Of a stretch of 64,000 nt of DNA, positions 42,032 to 51,589 are shown one piece after another. The notes under the pieces are model-generated. The model worked only from the letters and a program-made list of their open reading frames with translations. It was not told the DNA's origin and searched no databases. The stretch spans positions 152,616 to 216,615 of the forward strand of contig BOLD01000005.1 of the NCBI GenBank assembly GCA_016861345.1, given 5' to 3'. Origin of the DNA: Oligoflexia bacterium (GTDB lineage Bacteria > Bdellovibrionota > Bdellovibrionia > Bdellovibrionales > Bdellovibrionaceae). Within the stretch, counting starts at the first letter, position 1. Each line of letters starts with the position of its first letter. The translations under genes and the position numbers were made by a program.

Positions 42032-42571
42032 ATGGCTGATCAGTGGCAACTTGTAGGAAAGATTAAAGATCCCCATGGGCTTGGTGGTGAGGTGGTTGTC
42101 TTGATATTTTCTGGTCAAGCGGACTGGAAAAATCGACTAAAGACATGTCTACTTTCAAAGTCTGAGACACTCAGTGGCCCTTCACAGGAAATGGCGATTG
42201 AGAGAATCAAGGGTCATAAGTTGGGCCTTCAAATTAAATTTAAAAATATTCAAAATCGAAATCAATCCGAAGCCTTGGTAGGACAGTTTTTTTATATTCC
42301 AAGTGACCTTTTAATATCTCGGAAAGGTGAAACGATTTATTTACGAGAAATTCTTCATTTTCAGGTCATTGACGAAACTGTTGGATCTGTTGGGCTGATT
42401 ACAGATTTCTCAAGCAATGGTCCTCAGGATCTTTTGGTTGTAACTGAAGGACAAAAAAAATATGAGATTCCTTTTGTTCAAGCTTTTATCAAAAAGATTT
42501 CTTTTGAAGAAAAAACTGTCTACATGAGTCTTCCGCCTGGCCTTTTGGAGCTTGAAAATGAAGACCTATAA
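42032..42571 (+). CDS. rimM: 16S rRNA processing protein RimM
   Basis: A 179-residue ribosome maturation factor for the 30S head; it binds S19. The N-terminal barrel starts [19 protein letters not shown], the family motif. The C-terminal PRC-barrel part includes [17 protein letters not shown], followed by a conserved hydrophobic proline-rich end ([10 protein letters not shown]). It overlaps trmD by 14 bases. Confidence 0.94.
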   Translation: MADQWQLVGKIKDPHGLGGEVVVLIFSGQADWKNRLKTCLLSKSETLSGPSQEMAIERIKGHKLGLQIKFKNIQNRNQSEALVGQFFYIPSDLLISRKGETIYLREILHFQVIDETVGSVGLITDFSSNGPQDLLVVTEGQKKYEIPFVQAFIKKISFEEKTVYMSLPPGLLELENEDL

Positions 42572-43364
42572 GGTGATCACAGTTTTTCCTGAGATGGTGA
42601 AGGATTTCACTCGTTATGGGGTTCTTTCTCAAGCGATCAAATCAGGTTTGATTCACGTTGATGCAATCAATCCTCGAGATTTTACTGAAGACGTGCATAA
42701 GACAGTTGATGATCGTCCTTTTGGTGGTGGAGACGGGATGATTATGCTCGTGGAGCCTTTAGAAAAAGCAATCAAATCGCTGCAGGCTAACAAGTCCACT
42801 GATCAAAAAATACGAGTGATTTATCTTTCTCCTCAGGGAAAAAAGTTTTCAGATCAAATGGCCAGAGATCTATCAAAAGAGGAAGATATAGTTTTTATTT
42901 GTGGGAGGTATGGGGGGATTGATCAGCGCTTCATCAACACTTATGTGACTGAAGAAGTCTCAGTTGGTGATTATGTTTTATCGGGCGGAGAGCTGGGCGC
43001 TTTTGTCATGATTGATGCGATATCAAGGATGGTTCCTGGAGTTCTTGGACATAAGGATTCGGCCGATGAGGACAGTTTTGCTCAAGGCCTATTAGAACAC
43101 CCAAACTTTACTCGTCCCCGTGAGATCTTGGGTCAAAGTGTTCCTGAAGTTCTTTTTTCAGGTCATCATAAGGTGATAGCAGAGTGGAAAAGAATGACGA
43201 GTCTTTTGGTGACTATTAAGAAACGTCCAGATCTCTTGAATTCGAAGACAGGTAAGTCACTTTTATCAGCTGAAGATAAGAAGAAACTGATCATTTTCTT
43301 TAATTCACTCAGTGAGTCTGATAAAAAATCCTGCGGATTAAATGATTTTGTGTTGGAGTTGTAA
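42558..43364 (+). CDS. trmD: tRNA (guanine-37-N1) methyltransferase TrmD
   Basis: A 268-residue SPOUT enzyme that methylates G37 of tRNAs. ATG 42558 has GGAG seven bases upstream; a TTG two codons earlier is unlikely. The trefoil-knot region is visible in [30 protein letters not shown] and [19 protein letters not shown]. The C-terminal part [19 protein letters not shown] is typical. It joins the next gene through a TAATG overlap. Confidence 0.96.
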   Translation: MKTYKVITVFPEMVKDFTRYGVLSQAIKSGLIHVDAINPRDFTEDVHKTVDDRPFGGGDGMIMLVEPLEKAIKSLQANKSTDQKIRVIYLSPQGKKFSDQMARDLSKEEDIVFICGRYGGIDQRFINTYVTEEVSVGDYVLSGGELGAFVMIDAISRMVPGVLGHKDSADEDSFAQGLLEHPNFTRPREILGQSVPEVLFSGHHKVIAEWKRMTSLLVTIKKRPDLLNSKTGKSLLSAEDKKKLIIFFNSLSESDKKSCGLNDFVLEL

Positions 43365-43948
43365 TGTCTGAAGTTTATGTCCCTAAAATGGCCCTTGGCT
43401 TAGTTCATTATCCCATTCTTGATCGGGAAAAACGCATTGTCGCGACAAACATTACGAATTTTGACATCCATGATATTGCCAGGGCTTGCACGGTCTATGG
43501 AGTTGATAAGTACTACATTATTCACCCCATGAATGAGCAGTTGATGTTTGTGGATCGAATTTTGGACCATTGGCGACTGGGAGAGGGATCTAAGTTTAAC
43601 CCCTATCGCCGAACAGCACTGACCAATGTAAAAACAGCTCACACTGTGGACGAGGCCCTAAAAGACTGGGGTCTTCCCAGAAACCAGGTTAAAGTCATCA
43701 CGACCCATGCTCGCCCTGTCCCTGGGAGCCGACATTGGACGATTCCAGAACTTAAAAAAGAGATCCAAACCCCTGATAATGCTCTATTTTTGCTGTTTGG
43801 GACGGGATTTGGGATGACTGAGGAGTTCATGCAGTCCCTAGATGGGACCCTGGAAAGTATCCGGGGAGCTCCGCCCAAGGATTACCGGCATTTATCTGTT
43901 CGATCTGCCGTAAGTATCTATCTTGACCGCATCATGGGTCCGTGGTAA
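43364..43948 (+). CDS. RNA methyltransferase of the PF09936 (SPOUT-like) family
   Basis: A 194-residue protein with MALGLVHYPILDREKRIVAT, NFDIHDIARACTVYGVDKYY and LFLLFGTGFGMTEEFMQS, the pattern of the SAM-dependent methyltransferase family regularly found after trmD in Deltaproteobacteria and relatives. The RNA target is not known. Its start overlaps the trmD stop by one base, so the two are translated together. Confidence 0.87.
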   Translation: MSEVYVPKMALGLVHYPILDREKRIVATNITNFDIHDIARACTVYGVDKYYIIHPMNEQLMFVDRILDHWRLGEGSKFNPYRRTALTNVKTAHTVDEALKDWGLPRNQVKVITTHARPVPGSRHWTIPELKKEIQTPDNALFLLFGTGFGMTEEFMQSLDGTLESIRGAPPKDYRHLSVRSAVSIYLDRIMGPW

Positions 43949-44009
43949 CCATCTGTGTTCGTTTTTGAAATACTAGAAGTAGTGAATTAGCAATAAGGAT
44001 GAGGACATT

Positions 44010-44372
44010 ATGGATCTTGTACAGCGCGTAACGAAGAGAGCAAAAAACACTAAAATCGCCGAATTCCATCCCGGTGACACTGTGAACGTTTTCGTTAAAA
44101 TTAAAGAGGGTGAGAAAGAGCGTGTTCAGGCTTACAAAGGCGTCGTTACAAAGATTCAAGGCGCTGGAGCTTCTCGTTCGTTCACAGTTCGAAAAATGTC
44201 TTCAGGTGTTGGCGTAGAGAGAACATTCCCTTTTGTGAGCCCAGCTGTTGAATCAGTTGAAGTTCTAACGAAAGGTCACGTTCGTCGCGCGAAGCTTTAT
44301 TACCTTCGAGAGCTTTCTGGTAAAGCTGCTAAGATCGAGTCTGATATCGCTACCAACCAAAGCGCAGAATAG
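44010..44372 (+). CDS. rplS: 50S ribosomal protein L19
   Basis: A 120-residue L19, recognised from [40 protein letters not shown] and [24 protein letters not shown] precedes ATG. The length is normal apart from an acidic C-terminal extension of a few residues. It continues the trmD block. Confidence 0.97.
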   Translation: MDLVQRVTKRAKNTKIAEFHPGDTVNVFVKIKEGEKERVQAYKGVVTKIQGAGASRSFTVRKMSSGVGVERTFPFVSPAVESVEVLTKGHVRRAKLYYLRELSGKAAKIESDIATNQSAE

Positions 44373-44398
44373 TTCTTATTCTGGGTTGAGTTTTTCTC

Positions 44399-45034
44399 TT
44401 GAAGGACTCTTTGATTACACCAATTCATTATTTAGATTACAGTCCGCACCCTATTGTGGGTGTGGATGAAGTGGGACGGGGCTGTTTAGCAGGCCCCGTT
44501 GTCGCATCTGCGGTTTGTCTGCAATCAAATCTTTATCAATCCGAAATGACGGATTCGAAACTTTTGTCCGAAAAACGGAGAGAGGAATTAGCTCCCTTGC
44601 TTTGTCAGGCTCATTGGTTTGGCTTAGGAAGTGCAAGCGTTGAGGAAATTGATGAGCTTAATATTTTGCAAGCAAGCTTACTTGCAATGAAAAGAGCTGT
44701 TGAAAATCTTGAAGAAAAGATGGGGCAAAAATCAGGTCACATTTTGGTGGATGGGAATATGAAAATTCCTGATCTCAGTCGAAAGCAAACGACAATCATC
44801 AAGGGAGATTTGCGAGTTTTGCCAATTTCTGCGGCCTCAATCATTGCAAAAGCTCATCGAGATGGATTGATGAGGACCTATGCGCAAGAATATCCCCAAT
44901 ACGGATTTGAAAAGCACAAAGGATATGGGAGCGAGTCCCACCGAAAGGCCATTGAAAACTGGGGGCCTACCGACATCCACAGAGCCTCTTTTAAAGGTGT
45001 CAAAGAGTATATTGGACAGAGGACTTCAGGCTGA
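44399..45034 (+). CDS. rnhB: Ribonuclease HII
   Basis: A 211-residue RNase HII, which removes RNA from RNA-DNA hybrids. [19 protein letters not shown] holds the first two catalytic acidic residues (DE), ILVDGN the third, and [12 protein letters not shown] the fourth region. No ATG fits; TTG at 44399 is the likely start. Its end overlaps the yraN-like gene. Confidence 0.93.
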   Translation: MKDSLITPIHYLDYSPHPIVGVDEVGRGCLAGPVVASAVCLQSNLYQSEMTDSKLLSEKRREELAPLLCQAHWFGLGSASVEEIDELNILQASLLAMKRAVENLEEKMGQKSGHILVDGNMKIPDLSRKQTTIIKGDLRVLPISAASIIAKAHRDGLMRTYAQEYPQYGFEKHKGYGSESHRKAIENWGPTDIHRASFKGVKEYIGQRTSG

Positions 45035-45335
45035 AATTAAGGTCCTTGACCATTACACTCAGCAATTAGGCTATACAAAGTTACATCATCGGTTAAGAAC
45101 TCCATTTGCAGAAGTGGATCTTGTTCTTAGGTCTCCCCAAGGAGTTTTGACTATTATTGAGGTGAAAACCTGTATCAACTTTGAATATCTTGGGATGAGA
45201 ATAAAGAAAGATCAAATGAGTCGTCTGAAACGAGTCATTCGATATTTCTCAGAACGAGAGTTCTCTGTTGATTTCCACTATGCCGTTGTGAGTCATGATG
45301 GGAAAATTCAAGTCTTCTCAGATGTCTTTAGTTGA
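45012..45335 (+). CDS. yraN: YraN/UPF0102 family nuclease-like protein
   Basis: About 107 residues from TTG 45012, the first start candidate giving a family-like N-terminus ([20 protein letters not shown]). [12 protein letters not shown] and LTIIEVKTC form the PD-(D/E)XK core (E-x-D ... E-x-K). The frame is open to an ATG at 44880 inside rnhB, but that would add 44 residues unlike the family. Location after rnhB is the usual one. Molecular function in the cell is not settled. Confidence 0.82.
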   Translation: MDRGLQAEIKVLDHYTQQLGYTKLHHRLRTPFAEVDLVLRSPQGVLTIIEVKTCINFEYLGMRIKKDQMSRLKRVIRYFSEREFSVDFHYAVVSHDGKIQVFSDVFS

Positions 45336-45366
45336 CGGTGGAAAATGCCTTTTTGACAATATTGAT

Positions 45367-45741
45367 ATGAAGAAAACACTGAGAACAATTTCGGGAATTA
45401 TACTAACATTGATTCTGATTTTCTCTTCTCATTCTGCTCAAGCCCAGAGCCAGGATCGATTAAAAGTTTTTTTGCTCAGCTGTGCTTATGGAACTGCAGC
45501 CGGAGCGCTATTGGGAGTGGCGAGTCTAGCTTTTTCTGAAGACCCTGGTTCGAAGTTAAACCAAGTTGCAAGAGGGGCTTCGTATGGTCTTTATGCTGGA
45601 ATTGGAATGGGACTTTATTTTGTCTATGGCCAGCAGTCGACAAATCAAGATGTCCAACTAAGTCCCCTTATTATTACACCTCAGTATGCCAAGAATCAGA
45701 TTGAGGGAATCAAGGGACAGGTAACGATTTATCAGTTTTAA
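45367..45741 (+). CDS. Exported membrane protein, 124 residues
   Basis: ATG 45367 is chosen because it gives a clean signal peptide (MKKTLRTISGIILTLILIFS, cleavage likely after AQA). The mature part has a glycine- and alanine-rich hydrophobic segment (SCAYGTAAGALLGVASLAFS) and a second one (ASYGLYAGIGMGLYFVYG). Probably an outer or inner membrane protein of the predator-type exported set. No family name. It is convergent with lptD. Confidence 0.65.
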   Translation: MKKTLRTISGIILTLILIFSSHSAQAQSQDRLKVFLLSCAYGTAAGALLGVASLAFSEDPGSKLNQVARGASYGLYAGIGMGLYFVYGQQSTNQDVQLSPLIITPQYAKNQIEGIKGQVTIYQF

Positions 45742-45810
45742 TTCCTGTATCAGAGATTTTAAGTTTTAAAGTACTGGTCTTGAGTTCTTATTTTTAATTG
45801 GGGGCGTCGA

Positions 45811-48219
45811 TTAGAAGTTAAATGGATCCATGATGGATTCAGAGAGACTCGGCTTCTTTTGCCCATCAAACGAAAAGTCAAAAGAGATTTTATATGTTTC
45901 ATCACCACCAGGGGGACGAAATTGAATCACAGTAAAATACCAGCATTCACCGGGCATTCTGAGTTGAGCGCCATATCCGTAACCACTGAATCGGTTGGCT
46001 TCTGGTCCTGGCGTTGTGATGTCGTAGGCAAACTTTCCAACGACGTCAAGCCAGCTAATTGATTTTTTAAGTGAGAAAATATAACGTTCACTGCGGCTAT
46101 TAGGATCAACTTCTTGTCCAGGGGAAACTGAGTAAGCATTGCTGTGAGCGATCTGGAAAAAATCACCCACATCATTCAGTAGTCGCACTCTTGACGCTGA
46201 ATTAATCACTTGCTGATAAGGATAGTAGTGAGCATTTTGAATAATTTGTAAACGATCGAGTGAAACAGTTAGATCAGACGCGATATCTGAAAGAGGCTGT
46301 TTGCGAGGGTCATTTCTTTCTGCTTGAATAAAGTCGTAGGATTGTTTGAGCTTCCAATATAAAAATTGTCGGTACTGCGGCGATCCTGCCGACCAAGTTT
46401 TTCTTGTTATCTTATTGATAACCGCAAAGGTCATTAATTTACGGTCAACCATTCGATCAGTGTAATCAAACTGTACTCCATAGGGACCATTCACGTCCGA
46501 GTTGCTCACGCTGTCTTCCGAGGTGTAAGGAGTTTCGCTGGACGAACCAAAGAATGCATGTTGGGGATGATGGAACCATGGAATTGAGGTGTAGGTGAGT
46601 TCCGGTTGAATCTCATGCTTCATTTGATCACGGTCACCGATTCTAAAAATAGAGTTGAAGGCTGTACGTGCACCAATTTCTGCGCGTAAATAGCGCCGGA
46701 TGTTTGTCGTATCCTCTCCGGCAAAAAATTTATATTGAGTTTCGTTGTAACTGACTTTGGGTAGAAAATCAGCTCGACCAACTTGTATCGGACGTATGAC
46801 AGTGAATCGTCCATCTAAGCGCTGACCAGTGCGGAGGAGGTCCTTAGTTGGATCAAAGGCCCCATCTCTTTTGTAGAAACACTCTGGATGTTTTTCAGCT
46901 TCTGCGCCTGTGCAGTTGGGTCCACCATCATAAGTGAGATGTCGATCTGTTGTCCCAGAAGGATTGTATCCTGCGTTGAGATCATCATAGGCATAGCTGT
47001 TTCGTGCAAAATTTGCATGAGTCAGATTGATTGAATAAAGAAAGTCACTTGTTCCAAAATTTGTGTAGGCTGTTGAAAAATCAAGTTCTGGTAATCGATG
47101 AACCGCGTCCTCATTTTTTGCAAGGGGGTTGGACTGAAGCATATTGATGTTGTACGAAGTGTCGAGATGGTAGTGTTGGTTGTCTGTATTTTTTGTAAGA
47201 GACATTCGGTTTTCAAGCGATGAATCACCAAAGTTTTTTGTTTCGAGAGGAAAATCTTTTGGATATTGAAGATCGCTGGCATTGTTGAGTTGAGCTCGAT
47301 GGATAAAGTTATCTGGCAATTCGTAGTAATGATTATATTTAATAAACCAGCGACTGACCATATTGCCCTTAGACGAGTCATTTCTAAACTGATTTAAACG
47401 ACTGTCTCCAGAGAAAACCCGGTCTTTAATAAAAGCAGTATCGAACTCGCCTTGAGTGTATTCAGTTAGTGCGTATCTGTAATTGAGTAATCCTTTTAAA
47501 CCACGAAGTTCGTAGTTTTTGGCCGTGAAGGTTGCGTCTTGACTTCGATCAATTGCCCAGAAGAAACTTTCCGAGACGGCCACACCACCCGCCGTTGATC
47601 TCTCTAGTTCAGGGGTAAGTAGTCCGCTTTGTCGATCAGACTTAAGGGGAGTGATGAGATAGGGGAGCCAGAAAATGGGAACATTTCCAATTCGCAATAT
47701 CGAGTTTTTAATATAGGCATAACCACCAAGCTCAGCGCGAATGCGATTTCCGGTAAAGCTCCAGGATTCTGGGCAATTGCTACAGGTCGTGTATTTGGCT
47801 TTATCCGCAATGTATTCATTTTCGGACATTTTATACAGAATTTCACCCTCGAACATGACGGTGCCAGATTGAACATATCCATCGTAAACAATGCCCGTAT
47901 TTGTTTCGTAGTCCAATGTTACTCGGGCCCCAGCTAATGTGTATTTGGGATTAACAATGACGACGTTTCCGACCGCATCAATTGTCTTTGATTTAAAATT
48001 AATTTTGGCGCGATCACATTTGACATGTTGATCCTTAAAAATCAATTGAACATGGTCGGTGAGTTCAAGAGTATCATTTTCCGTATCACGAAAGCTAGAA
48101 TCTGCACTGATGGAAATTCCCTGGACCTTGCTTTGAGCTGAATATGGCCTATTTTGGGAGAAGCTCCTCTCAAAAAAGACTAATAGCACTATAAATACGA
48201 GATGCGGTATTCTTATCAT
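45811..48219 (-). CDS. lptD: LPS-assembly outer membrane protein LptD
   Basis: An 802-residue protein that inserts lipopolysaccharide into the outer leaflet. ATG 48219 gives a signal peptide (MIRIPHLVFIVLLVFFERSF); its A is the last base of the previous gene's stop codon (TGATG). The N-terminal OstA-like beta-taco part (about 40-150) has DHVQLIFKDQHVKCDRAKIN. The C-terminal barrel includes IFWLPYLITPLKSDRQSGLL, a strongly conserved LptD motif. Two cysteine pairs are visible (CSNCPESW; CTGAEAEKHPEC), perhaps for the inter-domain disulfides the protein needs. Confidence 0.92.
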   Translation of the reverse strand: MIRIPHLVFIVLLVFFERSFSQNRPYSAQSKVQGISISADSSFRDTENDTLELTDHVQLIFKDQHVKCDRAKINFKSKTIDAVGNVVIVNPKYTLAGARVTLDYETNTGIVYDGYVQSGTVMFEGEILYKMSENEYIADKAKYTTCSNCPESWSFTGNRIRAELGGYAYIKNSILRIGNVPIFWLPYLITPLKSDRQSGLLTPELERSTAGGVAVSESFFWAIDRSQDATFTAKNYELRGLKGLLNYRYALTEYTQGEFDTAFIKDRVFSGDSRLNQFRNDSSKGNMVSRWFIKYNHYYELPDNFIHRAQLNNASDLQYPKDFPLETKNFGDSSLENRMSLTKNTDNQHYHLDTSYNINMLQSNPLAKNEDAVHRLPELDFSTAYTNFGTSDFLYSINLTHANFARNSYAYDDLNAGYNPSGTTDRHLTYDGGPNCTGAEAEKHPECFYKRDGAFDPTKDLLRTGQRLDGRFTVIRPIQVGRADFLPKVSYNETQYKFFAGEDTTNIRRYLRAEIGARTAFNSIFRIGDRDQMKHEIQPELTYTSIPWFHHPQHAFFGSSSETPYTSEDSVSNSDVNGPYGVQFDYTDRMVDRKLMTFAVINKITRKTWSAGSPQYRQFLYWKLKQSYDFIQAERNDPRKQPLSDIASDLTVSLDRLQIIQNAHYYPYQQVINSASRVRLLNDVGDFFQIAHSNAYSVSPGQEVDPNSRSERYIFSLKKSISWLDVVGKFAYDITTPGPEANRFSGYGYGAQLRMPGECWYFTVIQFRPPGGDETYKISFDFSFDGQKKPSLSESIMDPFNF

Positions 48220-51008
48220 CACTTCGTCTTCATCACAAAGACACCATCCCAATTTTCAGGAGGTGGTTCTTGCATATATTCATCACAACGCTCAATGTAG
48301 AGTTCTGAGACGGGATCTCCGGGGCGAGCCTTGAGAGCTGATTCAAAGCATGTTTTTGCCTTTGCAAAATTCTTCTGATGATATAAATCAAATCCTTGAT
48401 TGAAATAATGTATGCAGTCCTTCCATTCATCTGTCGGAGGACCCTCACAGATGAGTTCATATATACGAACGGGTTCATTTTTTCCCTTTACGCGGACCCA
48501 ATCAACTTCTCGTGCTGTGAATGAATCACGAATATCCTTGTAGGTAAATTCGCTGATAATGATTCGCGTTCCATACTCTTTATTAATTCCTTCAAGACGA
48601 GAACCAAGGTTAACCGCATCACCCATAACGGTATAGCTTCTCACGATATCTGAACCCATATTGCCAACACTCATCTCTGCAGTATTAAGTCCAATTCCAA
48701 TATCGATCTCAGGTAATCCTTCTTTTTTATACTGCTCCTGAATTTCCTTAAGTTTTTCTATCATTTGCAAGGCACAGCGGCAGGCGTATTTAGCGTGATC
48801 AGGGTAAAAGACTGGTGCGCCAAAAAAAGCCATAATGGCGTCACCCATGTACTTGTCTAGTGTGCCTTTGTTTGCAAAAACCAGTTGAGTCATTGGTGTC
48901 AGATAGCGATTCAAAACATCAGAAAGAACTTGTGGATCAAGTTTCTCAGAAATAGTTGTAAAACCACGAACGTCAGAGAACATCACAGACATGCGTTGTT
49001 TTTTCCCACCAAGCTCGATATTCTCTGGGTCTTTAAGGATTTCGTCCACAATTGCCGGAGAAACATACTTCGAGAAGGTGCTTCGCAGGTGCCTCTTTTT
49101 CCTTTCTTCGGTGAAATATTTGTAAAAAGTGAGAATAATATAAAGACCTGTAACAAGAAAGAATGGAAGAACAATTGTGACAAAGAGTCCTTTTTTGAAA
49201 AGGAAACTATCTATCCAAACCGTGATTCCTCCGAGAGCAAGGGTTAGAATAAATCCGCTCACAGCTCCTGTGTGTGAAACGGCAACCGTAAATAGAATAC
49301 CAATAGCAGCCAGTAACCATGGCATCCAAATATGCTCATCGGCATAGGTTCTGATAAAGTTTCGATCAAAGAGGTTGGCAAGAGAATTGACATGAGTCTC
49401 GGGTCCAGGGAAGTTCTTTTCATAGGGTGTGACGCGAAGATCGTAAACTCCAATAGCGGTTGCTCCAAAAATAAAAGCTCGATCTTTAATAAATTTGGCC
49501 TTATCAACCTCTTCTTCCTGAATGATCCATCTCCCGAGTTGTGGAATATATTTGGTCTGTGAGATGGTCATTGTTTTTTTATTTGTGAAAAGTTCTCGTG
49601 CTGGAACGTAAGGAAACATATTCTTTCCACCAGCGTAATTAATCTTCAGTCGTCCCTGAGAGTCCACAGGGATATCCGCATAGAGAACCTCGGGATCTTT
49701 CGATGGGTTATAGATTTGAAATTTTGTTAGAGCTTTCTGGTTAGAGTGTCTTGGGTCATTGTTGATTTCAATTCTCGCTTGCAATCCCGTCGCGATCAGG
49801 AAAGTTTGTAATGAGAGGGATGGAATAAAGCTGGTCCCGATCCGATTTCCTGTACGAAAGAACATAGAGGCCTTACGAATTGTTCCATCTGAGTCTTGCT
49901 CAGCATTGAATGAGCCTGTGTAATCAGCCGGGGTTTGAAGTGTATTTGTGTTGATAGTCCATCGTCGATGTTGAACGATGGGGTGAGATTTTACCATGGA
50001 CTTAAATTTAGCAATAGCTGTATGAAGATCCAAGCCTTTGAGATGTTCTGACTTTTCAAAAATTTGTAGATATATTTTTTCAGACGGTTGCAGATATGAG
50101 TCTTGAGATAGAAGCCATTGATCACAATAATCCATATTGGCTTCTTCCGTGTAATACTTGAGTTGATTGATCTCTTGCGGAGTTAGCCTATCAATAGGCT
50201 TGTTCTGAAACTTTGATTGCAGTATAGAGTCTGTATTTTTCTTTTCAAGGTCTTCAAATATTAAAGTGAGAACTTTTTCAAATTCAAGATCGACAAAGTG
50301 ATCAGCTTCGTCGTTGACGATAAAGGTTGCATTTAGTTTAACAAACTGATCTGCGTTTGCTCGTTTAAAGGCCTCATTTCGACAGTAATCTTGATAGGGA
50401 AGAAATCGATGGGTGGTTTCATCAGTGAAAGCCCCGAGCACAATTTTTTCCTTATATTTTTCGATAGTCTGAGCTAAAGCTAAGTCCGGTTGTGCTTTTA
50501 GTTTTTCTGCGGCGATGGCGTTTCTTAATTCAGCAGGGGCGTTTGAGGACACTTGTTCAACTCGTTCCAGAGTTTCAAGTGTCGAGTCGATCTGTGGCTC
50601 TGAGAATACGATATCAAGACCAAGAGCTTTTGCTCCGTTCTGAAAAAGTTGATCAATTACGAAGGCAGTTTTTTCTCTTGACCATGGCCAGCGACCAACC
50701 TCTTCAAGAGACCGATCATCAATCGTGAGAAGAGCGACAGGGGCTTGAGATTGAACTTCGCCTCTCCATTTAAACCTCATATCCATACTTTTTAAATCAG
50801 CCCATTCAACGAGATCAAAGAGAATGCTGGGTTTTCTTTCTGCATCGTTTTGACTGCGAATTTGATAGAAAATTTTTGCTGAGTACACGAGAATTGCTGT
50901 TACGACTAAACCAACTGTGATCGGTGATCTGATTGCTTCAAGTATTTGGTTTAGTTTTTTCGTTTTTGATTTTTGGTCTTTTTCAGACTTTTCACCTGCA
51001 TTGGTCAT
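48219..51008 (-). CDS. CHASE2-domain adenylate/guanylate cyclase with C-terminal TPR
   Basis: A 929-residue membrane signalling protein. A membrane segment near 33-50 precedes an extracytoplasmic CHASE2 sensor (about 60-530, with ALLTIDDRSLEEVGRWPWSR and FSEPQIDSTLE). Three membrane segments follow near 540-625. The class III cyclase domain (650-840) has MSVMFSDVRGFTTISEKLD, LDKYMGDAIMAFFGAP and TVMGDAVNLGSRLEGINK, with both metal-binding aspartates present. A TPR-like end (FDLYHQKNFAKAKTCFESAL) closes it. It makes cAMP or cGMP in response to an unknown signal. The stop overlaps lptD, so the two genes are coupled. Confidence 0.92.
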   Translation of the reverse strand: MTNAGEKSEKDQKSKTKKLNQILEAIRSPITVGLVVTAILVYSAKIFYQIRSQNDAERKPSILFDLVEWADLKSMDMRFKWRGEVQSQAPVALLTIDDRSLEEVGRWPWSREKTAFVIDQLFQNGAKALGLDIVFSEPQIDSTLETLERVEQVSSNAPAELRNAIAAEKLKAQPDLALAQTIEKYKEKIVLGAFTDETTHRFLPYQDYCRNEAFKRANADQFVKLNATFIVNDEADHFVDLEFEKVLTLIFEDLEKKNTDSILQSKFQNKPIDRLTPQEINQLKYYTEEANMDYCDQWLLSQDSYLQPSEKIYLQIFEKSEHLKGLDLHTAIAKFKSMVKSHPIVQHRRWTINTNTLQTPADYTGSFNAEQDSDGTIRKASMFFRTGNRIGTSFIPSLSLQTFLIATGLQARIEINNDPRHSNQKALTKFQIYNPSKDPEVLYADIPVDSQGRLKINYAGGKNMFPYVPARELFTNKKTMTISQTKYIPQLGRWIIQEEEVDKAKFIKDRAFIFGATAIGVYDLRVTPYEKNFPGPETHVNSLANLFDRNFIRTYADEHIWMPWLLAAIGILFTVAVSHTGAVSGFILTLALGGITVWIDSFLFKKGLFVTIVLPFFLVTGLYIILTFYKYFTEERKKRHLRSTFSKYVSPAIVDEILKDPENIELGGKKQRMSVMFSDVRGFTTISEKLDPQVLSDVLNRYLTPMTQLVFANKGTLDKYMGDAIMAFFGAPVFYPDHAKYACRCALQMIEKLKEIQEQYKKEGLPEIDIGIGLNTAEMSVGNMGSDIVRSYTVMGDAVNLGSRLEGINKEYGTRIIISEFTYKDIRDSFTAREVDWVRVKGKNEPVRIYELICEGPPTDEWKDCIHYFNQGFDLYHQKNFAKAKTCFESALKARPGDPVSELYIERCDEYMQEPPPENWDGVFVMKTK

Positions 51009-51196
51009 CTTATGCTTGTCCTTTGTTGCCCATCATGCTCACTGAATGTAAGGAAATTTTAATGAAATTAATGGCTTCTGTCAGTTTAGAAATACCTAGA
51101 CGCAGGTCGAAAAAGGAAGATCCCCAAAACTAGTCATTGGGTCATCTTGAGACAAATTCTATTTCTCCGATAAGGATATGTCACTAAGGAGGGTGT

Positions 51197-51589
51197 ATGC
51201 AGGCGAAACTAAAAAATGAAGGCGAGTTTGCTATCGTGAGCATTCAAGGGTCTCTAGAAATAGAGAGAGCTCAGTTCTTTCGCGAAGTCTGTAAAAAACA
51301 ATTTGCGAATGAAAAGGTCATTTTTAATATGGAAAAAGCCTGCTTTGTTGGCTCGACGGGAATTCAATCTTTTCTTGATGCAATGAGAATTGTCTCTGAA
51401 AAGAACAGCCATGGTCTTTGCTTGGTGGGCTTAAAACCTGAATTTAAGCGTATTTTTGATAATCTTGAAATGAAAGGTTTGCGAATTTTTGAAGATGAAT
51501 CAGCTGCGATTCGTTCTTTCGATGCAGCCTGCGAAGCTGAAATTCAACCAATGACTTCCTCAGACAAGGAAGTCATTCAGAATTCCTAA
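51197..51589 (+). CDS. STAS-domain protein (anti-sigma factor antagonist-like)
   Basis: A 130-residue STAS protein with FAIVSIQGSLEIERAQFFRE, VIFNMEKACFVGSTGIQSFL and CLVGLKPEFKRIFDNLEMKG. The serine in GSTGIQ matches the phosphorylation site of SpoIIAA-like proteins. AAGGAGGG precedes ATG. It may act in partner switching; no cognate kinase lies nearby. It converges with the coiled-coil gene, overlapping by four bases. Confidence 0.85.
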   Translation: MQAKLKNEGEFAIVSIQGSLEIERAQFFREVCKKQFANEKVIFNMEKACFVGSTGIQSFLDAMRIVSEKNSHGLCLVGLKPEFKRIFDNLEMKGLRIFEDESAAIRSFDAACEAEIQPMTSSDKEVIQNS

